Positions 23,606 through 37,090 of a DNA stretch of 64,000 bases are shown in pieces. Every line of letters begins with the position of its first letter. Positions within the stretch are counted from its first letter, which is position 1. The position numbers were made by a program, and so were the translations under genes. Origin of the DNA: Pelargonium cotyledonis (Eukaryota; Streptophyta; Magnoliopsida; Geraniales; Geraniaceae); contig JAYMTA010000024.1 of assembly GCA_036897625.1 (NCBI GenBank), forward strand, positions 1 to 64,000. Reading direction: 5' to 3'. The notes below the pieces were generated by a model. It did no database searches. It saw only the letters and a list, made by a program, of their open reading frames with translations, and was not told where the DNA came from.

Positions 23606-24266
23606 TTTTAAGGAAGCAAAAACACTATAATATAAGAACTGTCTTATTCTATTCTTCTTAGAAGGAGCCCCTAGTCTATAGGATCCTTTTATAAAAATAA
23701 TGCGGATAATAAATATGAACAACCAGGACTCTGCCCTTTTACTATGGGGTAGCTAACTTTAAAGATAAACCCGCTTTGCAATTAGACGCTTTATGTTGGT
23801 TGAAGAAGTTCTATCGAGGATTCCTTGTTGGCGCTTTGGCACTATTCGTTTTTATCGTGTGCTTTTAGGGTAGTATATTATTTAGGTCGACACAAAACTT
23901 ACTTATAAAGCTCTTGGAAACCCCTGAGCTTGTTTTTCTAAGAAATTAGGTGTTACTGCCCTGTACAGAGAGCTGGTCCAGAGTATAAATGTTTGTTAAA
24001 CTCAGTTACGTACTAATCTTTAGGGATAAAAGAAGCGGCTTAGTTTTCTTTTTCAGGAGTAGGCCTAAGGGCTTTGACTCGATAATATATCATTTGTCTT
24101 AGTCTACTCTTTCAATACTTATACATATATGTATCAATCCCTTCTAACTTTGGTTATCCCCAATTCTTTACTTTTTCTAGTCGAATTATCCCTTTTCTAA
24201 GTGAATTCCATAATGAACTATGTTTTAGCGGTGTACTTTGTCTTTAGTTTTTAGTATATTTCTAGT

Positions 24267-24355
24267 GCTCAATACCAAATTTGAACTGGTAGTATTAAAA
24301 GTAAAAGAGATATAATAAGTTAAACAACCAACCCCTGACTGAGCTAAGGCCTGCA
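24267..24355 (-). pseudogene. Decayed tRNA, T-arm of plastid-type trnF
   Basis: The minus strand starts GCAGGCCTTAGCTCAGTCAG and ends TACCAGTTCAAATTTGGTA plus TTGAGC. The T-arm is intact: ACCAG and TTGGT pair around TTCAAAT (the last pair is G-T). It matches plastid trnF-GAA (CACCAGTTCAAATCTGGTTC). The D-arm start TTAGCTCAGT also fits. Between them lies a T-rich stretch about 15-20 bases longer than in trnF, with no GAA anticodon, so there is an insertion or a different source, such as a long-variable-arm tRNA. It is clearly a relic. Confidence 0.5.
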
Positions 24356-24835
24356 AAAGGGGCTCTTTAAAGTGATATGATAACCCGCGGATACTAAATA
24401 GGAATTCTCTTTCTTTATGTTTAAACTAAAGGAAATAAAAAGCTAATATTTTTTTATAAAAAAACTTTTAAATCTTCTTCTTTTCTTACTGGGGTACTAA
24501 TAATTTCGTAGAATAAAGGTAGGCAAAAAGGTTGAATCTCCTTCAGAATAACTATGTACATGAGTTTTTAACCCTGGAGAGATCCTAATACCCTATACTT
24601 TCTTTCGTAAATTCTTCATCCCTTACTGGATTTTATATGGGAACCTCTAAAACAACTAAAGGCTCTCTTTATGCGAATTCCTGAAATAGTATAGCTTAAA
24701 TAGGCCTAATAATAAGACTAAAAAGGATTCCTTCAGAAACAGGATTAAAAACTCAACTTTTTAGACCAGAATATAGTATCCTATCCTATATGCAATCAAT
24801 TCACTACTAACCCAAAATTCTCACAACGAGAGTCT

Positions 24836-24898
24836 CGCGTAATAGATTTGAACCTACACCTTCTTTCTGGTTTACCCCTTACCGAGCTAAAGTAAACA
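24836..24898 (-). pseudogene. Decayed tRNA, T-arm resembling plastid-type trnW
   Basis: On the minus strand TTTAGCTCGGTAAGG is followed by a purine-rich anticodon area and GGTGTAGGTTCAAATC plus TATTACGCG. The T-arm and the bases after it are close to plastid trnW (GTCGTAGGTTCAAATCCTACAGAGCG), and TTAGCTCGGTA could be its D-arm. The anticodon arm is several bases short and unpaired. With the relic at 23.5 kb this could be a second trnW copy, but another tRNA is possible. Confidence 0.4.
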
Positions 24899-26340
24899 AG
24901 TTTTTCTACATCTACTCACCTATACTCCAAGCTTATTCCAGAATCTAAAGAAACACTAATTAATACAAGAATTCTTAGTAATTCTAGAGTATTCCGTTAG
25001 GACTTCACTTGGTACTTAGTTTTATATTAGTATTAGAGCTTTTTTTGAGTACTTACTACTTATTCTTATGGAAATCCAGGCTACACGTGTTGTATGTAAT
25101 GGGTATCCAGGGAATATATTATAAAGAACTATCCAAGTACCCGCGGTAAACCAAGTATATATATACGTATACTTTACTTCCTAAACACCGAAAAGGATAT
25201 GGTTATATAAGCGCATAACAAGAGAGTATCTATACGAACACTTTAGATTCTTTACCAAGGGCCTATCCTTATTTAATGGTTAGCAAAATTCAATTTTATA
25301 GCAGCTTTATTAAGCCGTGTAAGGAGCTCTCGTATTTAAGCAAACAAGGAAAGGTATTACTAGAATCTACATTTTAGTTTGTCTGTTCAGGATAAGTATA
25401 TACTTAAAAAAATCGCTTATGGAATACGGGTACCTATAAAAGAAATTCAGGAAGTTGGCCAGAAAAAGTCGTTTGGCAAAAAAGGGACCCCTCTTATATA
25501 GTACCCATAATTAATACAGGAAAGAAAGCTCCCTTAGTACGTGGAATTCTTAATAATGGCAATCGGCGGATAGTAAGCAGAACATATATACATGAGGAGC
25601 TCTAACTCTACTGAGGTTTTAAGCAGACTTAGGAAGACAGCTTTTTGATATTTTTATCCCAGGAGCTCCTTTTTACTTTTATTAGCTATTCCTTTTTATA
25701 AATGAGTCTTCTAATTATAGAATTACCTCTTCTACCTAAGTATATGCAAAGCAGCCATTATAAGGAGTCCTTATACCTTATACCAGAATTTATTTGATAT
25801 TTTACTTATGTTATGAATTAAAAAAGTAATAGTATATCTTGGAATGTTAATTAATGGACTCTGTTTTATTGTCAAGTCAATTCGCTAAGTAAAGATATCT
25901 TATTAAATAGTAAGTACTTACTTTTACCTTTTCCGTAAGTATCAAATATTTTATACTCAAGAAAAAGATTTCATCGACTTGTTTTTGTAAGGGCGAAACA
26001 AGGAGCTAATCCATAAAATAATTAAATTTCGACAACCTTCAAGGCTGGGTAACTAAGAAATAGAAGAGATAGATCAGGATTGTGAATTTGACTAATAAAC
26101 AGGGGGGTAAGCTGGGGTCGAACAGAGCAGTCTTAGCAGTCGAAAGCCTGTGAAAGCAGTTCTTGCAAAGCAAAAGAGGGAATACTAGCTAGTCATTTCA
26201 TACATTTAATGGATATTTAGTCTCTTTGTTCAAGGTACGAAGCTCTTATTAGAGAGCTTTATTTCGATAATTGTGTATAGCAGAGTTGTAGCTATTTAGG
26301 AAAGAGACTCATAATTCTTAATCTATAGGAGTTGTCCTTG

Positions 26341-26370
26341 CAGCTCTTGGTAGCTCTTGGTAGCTCTTGG
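26341..26370. repeat. Tandem repeat, 3 x 10 bp
   Basis: The unit TAGCTCTTGG occurs three times in a row; the first copy begins with C instead of T. There are no spacers. The flanks share no further similarity, so this is a local expansion rather than part of a longer repeat. Confidence 0.9.
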
Positions 26371-27665
26371 CAAATCCGCTTTGTGAGACTAGATACTTTG
26401 TTTTAATATACTCCCTATTTCCAGGAGGATAGAAAATTAATTGTAGCACTTTTCCTTTTCGGATATAGAGACTTCACCAGGTTCTAGGATTCTAGGACAG
26501 GTGGTAGATCTAAGTAAGGGTAAGGAGGTTTCCTTTGTTATATAGGGATTTTCCCCAGTTCTTAGCTAGTTTAAAGTAAAGTGTAGAAGTAAGGTTTTTT
26601 CTCCAGGATCCTGTTAGGTTAAGTCAATCAAGAAAAAAAAGAGTAGGAATTACTTAGATAAAAGAATATTAGCAATCTAGTAAAAGAAAGTCTAGAACCA
26701 AAACGATATGTTGTATGAAGAATGGTAACAAGAATAGTAGAATCTATATAATGAGAATAGATAACTATTTTGAGCTTTGAGCAAATAAATCCGATTAATT
26801 GAAATAGAATGTCGTCAGTTTCAGTTATAATACCGTCGTCTTAGTAACACAGTAACCTGAACTTGAATTGGGAGCGCAAAAGAAGGAATTGAAATCGCTT
26901 AGATAAGAAACTTTCAATGCTTCCTTTGTCTATATATTCTCTATGGTATTTAGTAGATGCTCTAGAGAGTACATTTAGTGAAAGTTACATCAACACTCGA
27001 ATTAGGTTTTGTACATGGGTTCTAACCAGATATTCCAGTATTCACTTAGGTAGAGATTGTGAAGTTTTCCAATGCAAGTAAAAAACTAACCCACTCTTAT
27101 TTGTTAGTACGAAAACTTAGAAAATTGACAAGATAGAATCTATTATATCCCGAAACACCTTACCCGTTAAACCCAAAATACAGAATACATTGACTCCTTC
27201 TTAAACTACAGGAACTCTTTTAAGTCTTTTTATGTATTCTGTATTTATTCCTTAGTCAAACTAACAAGTCTATAATAGCTCCTTCAATTGCAGGCTATAA
27301 CTGGTAGATCGGAAAGTACTCTCTTCTCTAACAGACTCTGATCTCAATGAATGTCCTATATACATGACACATATAGTACTATTCCTAGTCCTAGCTTTCC
27401 TTAGAGCTACTCGAAGCCTTAGAACAGTTCCAAATCCTGAGCCGGCTTACACTGAAGAACCCCCTAAAAGAAAGGCTCTAAAAATACAAATTACTTTAGC
27501 TTCAAATATTTCTTTGTATTCAACCCTTTGCTAAACCCTGATATTCTAACTAATATCTGTTATCTGAGAAAGCTCTCTATATCTCTAAGAACTTCGTATC
27601 TTACAAAAAAAAACCAAGAAGTAAAAGAAGCCTTTAACCGTCTATTGAACACAAGCTGGAATACA

Positions 27666-27683
27666 ATTCAGATGATTCAGATG
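27666..27683. repeat. Exact tandem duplication, 2 x 9 bp
   Basis: ATTCAGATG is doubled without spacer inside a short open frame that is probably not a gene. Confidence 0.85.
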
Positions 27684-27874
27684 ATAGTAAGTTCCTCTAA
27701 ACTAATAGCAGGGAATTTAAACTTTTATTTAATCGGAATACTAAGACACAAGGCATAACACTTTTAGTAAGATAAAACCGAACTAAGAGATCTCTATTCT
27801 ATATCTAATAAACTATATATCGGTCAAGAAACCCGTTTATATATAGTAGCTAAAACTAGGGTAAAGACTCTATC

Positions 27875-27900
27875 TATGTCATATTAATATGTCATATTAA
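27875..27900. repeat. Exact tandem duplication, 2 x 13 bp
   Basis: TATGTCATATTAA occurs twice head-to-tail. It has the same unit length as the duplication at 20987, though the sequence is unrelated. Confidence 0.88.
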
Positions 27901-29331
27901 ACGGAAACCTATTGAATTCTATTGTCTCACTCAAAGTGCAGAGGTAAGCCCTTTAATGAATAGACTTCTGTTTACTAAACTAAGCGGAATTCCTATACAT
28001 ATTTTTTCTTTCACTACAACTCCTAGTTTAAAGAACTCTAGCCTAAAAACCCTTCTTCCCGATTCTCCTATGTCCTAAACTAGCTTAGAAAGAACACGAA
28101 AGCCAACTCTCTAGTGTCCACTAAATAAAAAGTGTACTGTCTACCTAGGACTTCTCAAAGAATCTATTATGTTATTCAACTGTCAAACTAACAAGAAAAT
28201 TCTATAATAAGTCCTTCTATAAAGATCGGCTTACAAGGACATTAGCTTTACAAAGAACTAGAATCAGTGCAATACCTTCTTTAATAGTACTAATAGCAAG
28301 AGCAACAATTATGTCTTTCTTTACCTTAGACTGCTAACAACAGATGAATGAAAACAAAGAAAATCTCTTTCTTCTGTTATGTTCCTTCTTATCTTCCGTC
28401 TTAGTTAACCTTCTCTTGCACAAACAGCTTGCATTCAACAGTCCACCTTTAGCAGCAATTCCAAACAAGGAATCTGGTTTATGTTATCCATTGGCTCGCT
28501 TTACCAAGAAGACACTGAGCTACACTAGCTTTAGCAGGCTTTACCTCATGACAAGAAGAGTTAGCTACATACACCGTCAAGATGGAGATAGAGCTGCCAA
28601 CCTGGAAAGTGAGATTCATCTATAAGTTCATAAGCTGTATCATAGCCCAGGAATTAGAAGAATAGGAATGTCAAGAACGATAAAATTGAATTAGAACTGT
28701 CAAAGTTAAGAACCTCCAAGAGCAACAATTAAAAATGAATATTTCCTATTGCTAAACTATCTATTCTAGAACATCCTAGCTAGGAATATCTGGTCTAAGG
28801 TAAGGAAAAGCTACAATTAGTGGATACCAAAGCTATAAGTGCTACTACAAACAAAAAAGCTTAGAAAATAAGATATTTCGCAGTCCTTCGTATTGGTACG
28901 AGTACCTTATCAATTGAGTAAAAGCCCCCATATCAGCAAATATATAAATAATGAAGGGTCCTCACTCATAAACGAGGTGGGCTTAAGTGCTGCCCGTAAT
29001 TTGGTACTCGAGTATATAGAAAATTTATACTTGGTAAATACCTAAGGATAAAAATAGTAAATAGCTACAATGCCAAATTCTAGTAATAAGAAAGTGGTAA
29101 TAAATAATTACGAGTCTTTTTGAAGAAAAAGTCTAGGAAACCTCACAGACGGAAATACGGTATATTACTCAAAGTAAACTGTACGCGAGAGCCTCACGGA
29201 TTCTATAGAGATTCTAAATTTTTAGGTAATTGTAGGTCTTATCAAATCGTCATCTAAGGGATCCCCGGTTCTCTTACTTTATGTTACAACTTTGTCCATT
29301 AGCCGAAAACCAAAAGTAGAAATGAATTCTC

Positions 29332-29350
29332 TACTAAACTAAGTTTAGTA
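29332..29350. repeat. Near-perfect 19 bp palindrome
   Basis: TACTAAACT and AGTTTAGTA are reverse complements separated by a single A. No gene lies next to it. Confidence 0.85.
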
Positions 29351-32300
29351 CTATATACAAATTTATTTACTTATTTTATTAAAGGTTACTCTCGACGGAG
29401 CTCCCTTTGGTTGTCAAGAACTTGAGTAAAACCTTTTTATTCAGTTTAGTTCCGTTTTTGCGAGTATATAGGAATAGCTGGATTTCATAACTTGAAGGAG
29501 AATACCTTTTTATTCCTTTATAGTGAACCCTCATTTACTAAGAAGAGCCCTATCCTCGGGCGGGTTTATGATGTTTTATGAACTTCTTTGACTTAAAAAT
29601 AAGCTTAACGCCTCCTCTTATGACTATGGCCCAAGCAAGATTTCTTTGAACCCTTAATTAAGTTTGGGAATCCTTCTTATTTTATCCTTAAAAATATATT
29701 TAAGGGATTACTTCTATGGGATATTCGTACAAACTGAAGAAAATTAGATAAGGATAAGTCCTTGAGTATTAAGGGGGTTTGGTTTCGTCGAAATAGACTA
29801 ACTGCCTGTTTTATCTGAATATTGGTTACGCTTATAAATAAACAGACTTGACTTGCTTAAAAGAAAAGTATAAGAAAGGGAGGGGTTCCCTGTTAACTGT
29901 TGTGTAAAACTGATTTGACCGCCCCGAAAAAACCGGGGATTTTCAAACTATACCAATTAACAAAGGACATCCGTATTCTCCCGAATTTTGCTATATAATT
30001 TTGAATCCTACAGAAAAAACTTTAACGGGGTCTCTTAAAAGGGGCAGACCTGGCTATTATAAATATAAAAGATAACCCTCTAAATCATTGTAAATTACAA
30101 AATAGAACCCCTTACTTGCCCGCGGTAACTAAAGAACTCTCCATTAAAACCATACCTGCAATAGCTTTGATTTACCGGTAAAATACTTTATTGGCTTTAC
30201 TAAACCCTTGTCTTATCCCTTATAAAAATACAAGAAATTAAAAGTACCTCAGCTCTGACTGGCTGTATGAATTTTTTAGTGGCTCGAAAGAAAATATCTA
30301 GGAATACCGGGTCATAACTTGTCTATTTATAGTCTTAAAGTATATTGGTTATTAGTTGTTACAACAAACCAAAAAGCTTCCATTGGAGAAGCGCTCTTTT
30401 TAGAAAGAAATTTAGTGCCATAAAAGGAGACTCTGGCCTAACACTTATTTTATTTTTAAGAAGGGAAAAAGATAGGTTGAGTCATAAGCCTCCAGCAAAA
30501 GTCTGTAATTTTGTTGGCAAGTTTTTCTATAAGAATGCCAGGATATGTCTAATACAAAAAGACTTGAGAGGTTTCTTATATAAATTGGAATCCTTGGAAG
30601 CCCAGGAGACCCCCCTTTTAACGAGGTATTTATGAGTTTGTAAAGAATTCGTTTCTTATGAAACTAGTATCTAGTTTCCTATTTTTAATCCCCAAAAAGC
30701 GCAATTATTATTAGGTACCCCTCTCCCCTTTGCTATCTTATTTGTAAAAGCTATGGGTTTACAAAAATAATAGAAGGTAGGAAGTTGGTATTAATATCAA
30801 GATCCGCCCCACATATGTCTCTTATTATATAACTTGCCATTGCCTCAGGATTATACGCGATTAACCTCTGTTTGGTCTAGTAGACATTAAGTTTTTTGCT
30901 CTTTAGATTCTTTATAGCTTTGCGATCTAAGCTTAAAGCCTTGGAATTACAACTTTCCGATAACTGTAGTTTTATTCATTTATCCTGAGACCCCGCTATT
31001 GAAGATAATATCAAACTGGAGGCCTAGGCAAAGAAGAGGGTTCCGGTTTGTGTTTGAATACTAAATAATAGATAGTTTTCCCCTTTTTCACTAAAGAGGA
31101 CCCCTTTATATATATATTCTAAGTTAATGAACTAATATAGGAGGAGTCCCCCGCCTAAGTCCAAGATCAGTAAGAAGAGTTCCAGGTCAGCGTCCAAAAA
31201 ATTTTGGGTTTCCGGCAAGGATCTGGGCTTTTTGGTATTCCTAACTTTATCTTCATGATAAGCCAAGTAAAGCGAGTTTAATTTTACAATAAGAACTGTA
31301 AAATGCCCTCTATCTTAAAGAAATAAACAATGAAAGAAGCGCCTCTTCTCAAAACGGCGAACACCCGATATATAAGGAAGGAGTAGTTCTAAGACAAACT
31401 CTTGTCAGAAAGACTTATATTCCACAAGAAGCTTCCCTTACTTTTAATATCCCTTTTTAGTAAATTTACAAATCTTATTCTTATTGGTTGAAGTTACATA
31501 ACAAGTAAATAAAGGAAAAACTCAGTTCTCATTTTTTAATCTCTGGGGAACCCTATTACAAAGCTGAACCGTACCTTATAGCACCCAAGAATAGGCAACC
31601 CGTATAGAGTATACCGCATTATTTAGAATTAGCAAGAAGCTAGCCCTAGATTTAAGCTTTTCTAACAGCATTTCGTGCTTTGACATATAAAGAGCCTCCC
31701 TTTTATATATACCTAATATCCATCTCTAGTCAATCCTACTTTTTACGGCGAGCTCCTATACTAAATATTATCTATGAATTCCCCTAGTAGCCCTTTGACT
31801 TTACTCATAACTTGTTGATATTAAATTCTATTTAAGCAGTCAGCTCAGTTAAGAACTATTTTTACTTTAAGGTGCCTATACAATCCCGTTTACCCCGAAA
31901 CCCGGGCTATATACTTTTATACTTGTTAAGTATAGCCTATTTTCGTTTTTAGCTTCCTACGAGGGTTACTACCTCGGGCCTCTCTAACGATTTTTCTATA
32001 CGCAACTCACTTGTCTACTAGTTGACAAAACTTATTGTACTCATGTTTATGGAATGGGAATCTTAATAATGCGTTAGACCATAGCTAAAACTATGTTTTA
32101 AGACTAATTTGCTGCTTTTGGTTAATCTTACTTCTTCAATAAATGGTGTAAAGACAAAAGCTGGGTTATATACTACTTATTAGAGGATTCCTAGATAAAG
32201 GGGGCTCTTAATATAGACTAAATCTCACATTCACGGCTTCTCTTAAAAAAAAAAGCTGTAACTTACAATTCTAGACTCAAGCAGGGCTTCTTGGGTATAA

Positions 32301-32740
32301 ACAGAGCTATAGAAAGCCTGAGATTCACGTTTGATTATCCAATCCTATATTAAGAAAGATATTAATATATAAATCTTTAAGGGCCGGCAGTTATGGCCGT
32401 TCAAGTGGCCTATAATCGTGCTTTAAAAGCAACCATGTATATATATATTTTTTACGTTTCTTTAAATTGTGTTTGTTTTTAGTCTGCTTGAGTGGGCAAT
32501 TAGTTACTGGGAGACTCCCAGGAAAGACCCGTGGGCTACTCGTGCGGATAAAGTTTGTTTAGTTACATCTCAATTTCGTAAGAATTATTTAAAGGACTTC
32601 ACGGTTCTGGTTTCTACAATACCAAGGGCTGTATTAAAAGGGTGCTTACTAAACAAAAAAGAAATCTTTCCGTCATAGATCCAAGACTTTCTAAATAAAA
32701 GGAAATTCCTAAGAGTAATATCGAGGGAATTGAAATCTCA

Positions 32741-32758
32741 ACAGCCTATACAGCCTAT
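32741..32758. repeat. Exact tandem duplication, 2 x 9 bp
   Basis: ACAGCCTAT is doubled without spacer, followed by TATAATC. It is another small duplication of the type common in this window. Confidence 0.82.
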
Positions 32759-35700
32759 ATATAATCTATAACATATTCTTATGAGTCACAGAAAATAGAT
32801 TGCAAGGACTTCGGCCAGGATAAACAAGAGTCCAAATAGGGCTTTCACTTAGTGCAAAAGCTCTTAAACAGTTATGCAGGATTCTGATTCTACTTAAAGT
32901 ATCTGGAAGTTGTGCGTCTTATTTAAGAGTACCAAGGGCCCTTTATACAAGCTTTCCTAAATATCGAATGCCGGCCCTCTCTCTCTTTCTATAGATTCTT
33001 ATCTGTGATAAAGCTTAAAAAAGGACTTAAAAAATCCCCAAAAGCGCAGATATTAACAAAAAACAAGGGAGTGCTAGGGAAATACATAAAATTTTATCCC
33101 TTCTAGAGTTATAAATAAAGCAACTTTTTTAGTTTTATGTCAACCCTTCTACCCTAATTAGATTACCAGACAGGGGATTTTTGTACACCTAGTTAGAAAG
33201 CAAAGCATAACACGTTAGATTTTTTAAATGCCTAGATTCTGGCTATTCCTGAAATTTATAAAAAACTGTACTGCACTCTCAAGAAGCTAAACCCCTCGAA
33301 AATACTCTAACTCGAGTCGGGAACTTCAGCTATTTTACTTGTTCTGAAGGATAACTCTAAACCCTAATCCGGATACCCCTTTGCCTAAGAAGTACATATC
33401 TCCAACACTTTAACCCTTCGGTAATTTAGTTACGGGTTTGTGGTATGAGTTGTTATATTCCACTATTTCTCATGGACATTAGGGTTTCCTTTCCCAACCC
33501 AAAATCAAGGCGCATATATAAGCCATAAGTAAGGGGGTGGTTTTAACAAGTTTAACGTCTTTTCTCAAATTTAAATAACTTTGAATTTAAAAATCTATGC
33601 ATATGGTACCAGTATTAGTAAGCAGCTAAAAACTATATTACTATACAAGCTTTTTTTTTCTCCTTTGGATTTGTAGGAATGCTAAACTAAAAAGGGGATC
33701 CTTATAAATCTCTCCTACTCATTGCTTGCTATTGAAACTTAATTATCCAGACTTTAGAGCCTAACAAAATAAAAATGAAACTCTCTCCGGGGTTATAGCC
33801 AATGCCACGGGATTCTTAAGAAGTTCACTCCTTTGCCCTTATTTCTACTGAGTATCTCGGGGTATACCAATTATATATATGAGTCCTCAGTTAATGCTTC
33901 GTGCTGGTAATTTTTTAATATAGCCCCTTATTATTGCAAAATTAACTTTGACTTTTTCCTGTTATATTACTCTGATAGAAGCTTCAGACAAAAACCTTGT
34001 ACTGCGTCTCTCTTTACAACGGATTTTTAACCCTTTCTCAAGAGTAAAAGAAGTCTTCGTAGATACTGTTAGGTTTCGGATCCGGTACTTATTACTAGTA
34101 CACAAGGCATACGAAAAGCTTCCACAATTAATAAAGACTATACTTTCACAGCGGTTGTCCCTTTAAATTATCTAAACTCACACTTTTTGGTATTAACACC
34201 AGAACACTCTCTTTAATAAATAGAAGGTCCCGATTTCCAGATTCTAAGAGCTCTTTTGGAATACAACATATTTTATGCCTTTGCACCTTTTTTTTTATCA
34301 TTTATAAAGGCTGCGGGCATATCCAGAATATATATATAAATAGCAGCAAAAAGCGATTGCGATTTGGAACTAAGAGTAGATATATACAGCCGTAGCTTAA
34401 GGGCCTTACAATATTTTTTACTTACCCATTATTGACCTAAAATTTGTATTACTCGATCTAGAAAGCCGAGGTTAACCCTACTTTTAACTGAAACTCGTTG
34501 GCAATGAAAGTTTTGGTACCACCATTCTTCGGGTATTTTTAAAGTACTTTATTAGTGCGTACAACCTTTTTAATATAATCTTTTAGGCATCCTATTAATA
34601 TCTTAGATAGCATTTGGTAGATAAGACTTCTGAATAAACCTTGTTAATTTCTTATATATTCCCAGTGCTTTTGATCTTGAGCGGGGACTCCTTTTTCTTA
34701 TTCCGGAGCGGGGGCACGGTATATATTTTAATTCTTGTAAACCTTCTTCGGCTTTGTCTATAAAATTTAATAGCTAGTTGGGTCTAAAATTATAAAAAAG
34801 GAATTCCAGAATAAGATAAAGTGTTATTGTTAGTAATATTTTGCGGTTATGGCTTTTGGATATGCTTAGTTTAAAGGGGGGTCCACTCAAAACTCAAGGA
34901 ATGTAAAGCTTCTGTTTTTGTAGTAAAAGAGCTCTAAGAGAAACCATAAAGCTACTTTATGTGCTACCAGCCTTGGGTTAAAAACTGTATTCTATTAATG
35001 ACGGAAAGATCCTTTTAAGAAAAGGGTTTCTTTGTTAAGTAAGTTTATTTCTAATATTGTATACTAATTTAGAGCTGTGAGAATTAGGTAGAAATCTCTT
35101 AGAAATCAGTAAGCCTTTTTGTTTCAAACAGAGTCGAGCAAGGAATCGAATTAAAGTTGTATTATTCTTTTCTTGTGATGAGCTTCAAGATCTAGTAAAA
35201 AATTTAGAATAATGACTTGATTAGTAGTGCTTGTACTAGTCCGGAGTGTCAGTTTGTGGTATAGTATTCTTAAAAGTATTCCTTGGAATAAAATTACGTA
35301 GTAAACCGTGAGAGTTTTTAGTTATTCAGTAATATTTTTGTCTTAACCTTTTTCTAAAGTAAGTTCCCATTAAGTACTCGTATACTAGGGTAAACTCTGG
35401 ATTAAGCTCTCCCCGGATTAAGGAAAGGTAAGAACTACTATCAATTTTATAATAGATGCCGGTATTTCGACCCTTTTAGTTTAAGCAAAGCTATGATCAC
35501 AATCTTTCTTTTTATTTACCCCGTTTAGAGCTATAAAAGTCAAACTGACTCAAGGACTCTCTAGTATATTTTAAAGATTCTACGAATAAAGAATAAAGAC
35601 CGGTTTAAAGTCCCACGAGTTTTTTTCAATTTGACTTAATTAAGAGGGGCCTCCTTAGAATTTTAATGGGCTTGCACTAAAGCAATGCAATCAAGAATTA

Positions 35701-37060
35701 TATAAATTATATAATAGGAGAGAAGCAAGGTATTTTGGGGGTATCAAACACCCTATCTTGCTAGTAATAACCTCCAATATAGTAAAGAATTTTCTCGTAA
35801 AAAGGAGAGCTTAATGGTATTACAAAGCGGTTAGCCAAGGTCTAGAATACCCAGACTTTTAATCTCTGACTCCTCTGTTTACCCTAACTGAGTTTAGAAG
35901 TTCATCACAATTCAAATTTTGACGATAAGATACAGTCCAGAGTTTTCCGTTACGTTTATTCTAAAATTGATTTCATTTTATGTATCAACTTTAAGTTAGT
36001 AGATAACCTTAAAATGCTAGTAACAAGAATTCATAATCGTTGAATTATAGGGTATTTACCGTATGTCCCTGAACTAAAGAAGACGGCTCTTTTTAACGGG
36101 GGCTATAAGTTTGAAGAGTAAGTAAAGTGCTTTTGATAAATTGGTAGATAGGCGGGATTTTACTTTTTAGTTTAAACTTGTCGCTGTACTATGCTATCAA
36201 TATTGTTCACAATACACAAATTTATTAGCTAGAAAGGTCTGCAAAGAAAATCAAATTGTAACTCAAAGGATTTCCTTTTTATCAGTACTATGCTAAAGAC
36301 TATATTTCTACTAAAATATAGAGACATTTGTTCTACTTGGACTGAAAGGTACGACAAGCGGGTCCTCTTATTTATGTCGTCTAGGCAACCCCCTTTAGTA
36401 TAAGAGTATCTCATTTCTAGCTTTTAATTAGGTATATACCGCTTTGATTAATTCAACACGTAAGAACTCCTAAGTTTTTGTCTGTTCAAAAAACTGCACT
36501 TCGATAACTCTTCCGGAATTCGCTGATAATAAAGCTCTCTTGTAATTTGTAATTAAGTTTCTTTTATTTTTACTTATAATACAGCCGGTATTTATACCAA
36601 CAGAACACATAATTTACGCAATATAACATCTGGATATCCCCAGTTATCCGGGCCAATTGGCAAACGTAGTAAAGTTTAACAAGAAATTAGAGCCTAAGCT
36701 TAATCCTCGGTTCTAGCCGGCTTTCAGATCAGAATCTAATAAATTTCCATACACAATATTGGTGTAGATAACTCCCCTTGTACCATTAGGAGAGTAAGTC
36801 CCTATGTTTAGCAGCCATTTTTATTCCTAAATTTAAACCTCTCCTTATTTAAATATTTCATAATATAAGAAAAGGGTCCATAGATGCTGTGTAGGTAGCC
36901 CGTTACCAAATTAACTATAATTATCAGTATTCAGGTACACCAGTACCACATAAAAAGAAAAGCCAGATTAACTAATAACAAGTGAACCTCTTTTTATCTT
37001 TGGTTGGTTAATTCAGAATTTTCTGTTCAGTAGGCGAAAACTCATTAATATATAATCTCT

Positions 37061-37090
37061 AAAAGAGAAGATTAGTTCAGTTTCTCTTTT
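37061..37090. repeat. 9 bp inverted repeat, 12-base loop
   Basis: AAAAGAGAA and TTCTCTTTT pair perfectly. It could fold as an RNA or DNA hairpin. No reading frame ends nearby, so there is no reason to call it a terminator. Confidence 0.75.

Noticed and set aside
28344-28625. 93-codon plus-strand frame with a hydrophobic N-terminal stretch
   Set aside because: The membrane-like segment is short and the rest matches nothing I recognise. The region is A+C-rich, which lengthens chance frames.
30345-30635. 96-codon plus-strand open frame
   Set aside because: No recognisable domain, no distinct codon pattern and length within chance expectation.
32385-32420. GGCCGTTCAAGTGGCC hairpin as an isolated T-arm
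   Set aside because: The stem pairs only because GGCC is self-complementary, and the loop register is wrong for a T-arm.
35120-35190. GGAATCGAATTAAAG as a minus-strand tRNA T-arm (trnC-like)
   Set aside because: The T-stem does not pair and no anticodon arm is visible.
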